Of a stretch of 8,487 nt of DNA, positions 7,134 to 8,487 are shown one piece after another. The stretch's first letter is position 1; every line of letters begins with the position of its first letter. Both the position numbers and the translations under genes were made by a program. This DNA comes from an uncultured Alphaproteobacteria bacterium (GTDB lineage Bacteria; Pseudomonadota; Alphaproteobacteria; Puniceispirillales; UBA1172). A model generated the notes under the pieces. The model did not search any database. It was not told where the DNA came from and saw only the letters and a program-made list of their open reading frames with translations. Where the stretch lies: contig CAJXME010000035.1 in assembly GCA_913056245.1 (NCBI GenBank), positions 1 through 8,487 on the forward strand. Direction: 5' to 3'.

Positions 7134-7612
7134 TGACCTTTTTCGTGACCCATTCTGTTTTTCATCAACATTTGCGCCGATTAACCCTTGCGGGATTTGT
7201 TATGTTCGTGGCGGCGATGCCCGTTGCTCTTACCTCCCCAACATTGGCGAATGCCAGTGAAGACGTCGTGGAAGCGATGGGCGAATATCTGATGTTTCAA
7301 GATTACCTCTCAGGGGTGATCCGACCAGAGCAAATCGATCAATCCATCTTTGAGGCGGTGGTGTTTATCGACACCCGCACGAGCGATCAATTTGAGGCGG
7401 GTTCGATCCCCGGGGCTCTTCATATCGAATGGCGTGAGGTCATCGAACGCATCGATGAAATCCCTCAAGACCAGAAAACGATTTTATTCTGCAATACAGG
7501 GGTGTTGTCAGCGCAAGCGGTTTTCGCCCTGCGCGTGGCAGGATTTGAAAACGTGCTGGTCTTGCAGGGCGGCTATCAAGGCTGGCAAGAAAACGCCGCC
7601 TATAAACCTTAA
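7130..7612 (+). CDS. Periplasmic rhodanese-like protein
   Basis: A single-domain rhodanese of 160 residues with an export signal: basic HLRRL, a hydrophobic core at about 18-36, and a likely cleavage after LANA (residue 42). After a short linker with EYLMFQDYLSG, the fold runs from about 65 to 158, with VVFIDTRTSDQFEAGSIPGA (78-97), the usual CH2A-type motif, and a C-terminal LQGGYQGW. Cys121 in LFCNTGVLSAQA is the active-site cysteine that would carry the persulfide sulfur. The loop is CNTGVLS, with Leu where most rhodaneses have Arg (CxxGxRS), so substrate binding may differ or activity may be weak. ATG 7130 overlaps the MFS stop; ATG 7133 is an alternative. Likely sulfur transfer or thiol chemistry in the periplasm; the acceptor is unknown. 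Confidence 0.88.
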   Translation: MMTFFVTHSVFHQHLRRLTLAGFVMFVAAMPVALTSPTLANASEDVVEAMGEYLMFQDYLSGVIRPEQIDQSIFEAVVFIDTRTSDQFEAGSIPGALHIEWREVIERIDEIPQDQKTILFCNTGVLSAQAVFALRVAGFENVLVLQGGYQGWQENAAYKP

Positions 7613-7621
7613 AATAACAGG

Positions 7622-8487
7622 CTAAATTGGGGTTGGCGTGGCGTTAAAAGCAGGGGCGTTTAAGCACGCCTCCACCCCGCCAAATTCGGCAATTTTCTGC
7701 CGCTGATCCGCAAAGGCCAATTGATTAATAGCGTCAGGGTCACAAATCTCAAGCAATCGACGCCGCCCTTCTTTCAGCGCGTCTTGATGAATGGGTAGGC
7801 TGGATTGCGCCAGATCATGGTTCTCTTCGGGATCATCCTCGAGATTGAACAATTGCGGCGCGTATCCAGCATAGGCAATGACTTTCCAAGACGACCACAC
7901 CACCATGAAGAATCCGGTATTGGCGCCGCCATCGTGATATTCGCTGAACAGCGTGCGGTCATGATCAGGCGGCTGATTGACGGTGGTGATCAAATTATGC
8001 CCCGGCCAATCTGGGGGAGGGGTTAATCCCGCCCATGCCAGTGCTGTTGCGGGAATATCCAGAAGATGAGCCGGGTCTTTGCGGTATTGCCCTTGGGGAA
8101 TTCCTTTGCCCGCAATGATCATCGGCACGGCGACAGAGCCTTCATACATGGCCATTTTCGTCCAAAAGCCATGATCGCCCAGCAATAGGACGATGGTGTT
8201 TTCCCCTGCTTCCAGACGATCGAGCGCATCCAATACGCGTCCGATCTGGGCATCCACATAGCTCACGCAGGCATAGTAGCCATGTCTGAGATGCTGTGCC
8301 TGATCAAACGAAACGGCCTCATTTCCAGGAACCCCTTGATAACCTCCTAATTCCATCTGTTTGGAGTAGGTCCAAGGAAACACTTCGCTTGGAGCCATAC
8401 ACTCTTCTCCCAAGGCAAATGCGGCAGACTCATGCATGTCCCAATATTTTTTGGGGGCATTGAACGGGAGATGGGGCTTGAAAAAGC
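7622..8487 (-). CDS. Sulfatase, C-terminal part (N-terminus outside window)
   Basis: The frame is open from the window edge to the TAG at 7622-7624, giving 287 visible residues plus two bases of a further codon. The ATG at 8437 is internal, because the codons before it read FFKPHLPFNAPKKYWD, the conserved substrate-site region of iduronate-2-sulfatase and choline-sulfatase type enzymes. Further family marks are GYYACVSYVDAQIGRVLDAL, the metal-site GDHG (8168-8179), the Lys in FWTKMAMYEGS that contacts the sulfate in relatives, and LFNLEDDPEENHDLA near the end. The formylglycine site (C/S-x-P-x-R), needed to prove activity, lies beyond the window. The usual seven or so residues between DHG and the W-x-K motif are missing (see findings). 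The gene is convergent with the rhodanese, 9 bases apart, with no clear terminator between. It hydrolyses a sulfate ester; the substrate is unknown. Confidence 0.88.
   Translation of the reverse strand, partial: FFKPHLPFNAPKKYWDMHESAAFALGEECMAPSEVFPWTYSKQMELGGYQGVPGNEAVSFDQAQHLRHGYYACVSYVDAQIGRVLDALDRLEAGENTIVLLLGDHGFWTKMAMYEGSVAVPMIIAGKGIPQGQYRKDPAHLLDIPATALAWAGLTPPPDWPGHNLITTVNQPPDHDRTLFSEYHDGGANTGFFMVVWSSWKVIAYAGYAPQLFNLEDDPEENHDLAQSSLPIHQDALKEGRRRLLEICDPDAINQLAFADQRQKIAEFGGVEACLNAPAFNATPTPI

Noticed and set aside
7605..7630. Bidirectional terminator between rhodanese and sulfatase
   Set aside because: No inverted repeat of useful length was found in the 9-base gap or its edges.
1..8487. 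CRISPR array, transposon, prophage or anti-phage defence island
   Set aside because: No direct repeat arrays, inverted terminal repeats, transposase, integrase or known defence domains were seen. The DnaQ-CBS-DUF294 protein was considered as a defence candidate, but it lacks supporting neighbours.

Overview
The window reads as ordinary chromosomal DNA of a Gram-negative bacterium, most likely an alphaproteobacterium. This is inferred from the style of the proteins (formate dehydrogenase gamma with an N-terminal signal and periplasmic extension, Bcr/CflA exporter, periplasmic rhodanese), from moderate GC content, and from tight gene packing. No database search was possible. No rRNA, tRNA, insertion sequence, CRISPR array or phage gene was seen, and no stretch over 300 bases lacks a gene.

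Left part (1-2704). The end of a formate dehydrogenase operon encodes the membrane cytochrome b (gamma) subunit, which passes electrons from formate to quinone. A clear intrinsic terminator closes it. Next comes an exported fusion protein: a seven-repeat WD40 beta-propeller followed by a class I cytochrome c domain with one CxxCH haem site.

Middle part (2685-3621). A good sigma70-type promoter lies over the end of the cytochrome gene. It precedes a 40-residue single-pass membrane protein, whose stop overlaps the GTG start of an exported trypsin/HtrA-type serine protease that lacks a PDZ domain. The protease start is therefore placed at 2857 rather than at the longest open frame (2785).

Right-middle part (3701-7612). 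A 707-residue protein fuses a DnaQ-like DEDDh exonuclease, a CBS pair and a GlnD-like (DUF294) nucleotidyltransferase. It is followed by a Bcr/CflA-family MFS drug exporter whose stop overlaps the start of a periplasmic rhodanese. The rhodanese has the active-site cysteine but lacks the usual loop arginine.

Right edge (7622-8487, minus strand). The C-terminal part of a sulfatase runs convergently, 9 bases from the rhodanese stop. Its frame stays open to the window edge, so its N-terminal half lies outside.

Five of the seven proteins have an export signal or lie in the membrane, and the partial sulfatase cannot be judged. The cell-envelope theme is therefore clear, but a single shared pathway is not shown by the sequence. 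The points most worth a second look are the WD40-cytochrome c fusion beside formate dehydrogenase, the small membrane protein coupled to the protease, the exonuclease-CBS-nucleotidyltransferase fusion, and a seven-residue gap in the sulfatase metal-site region.
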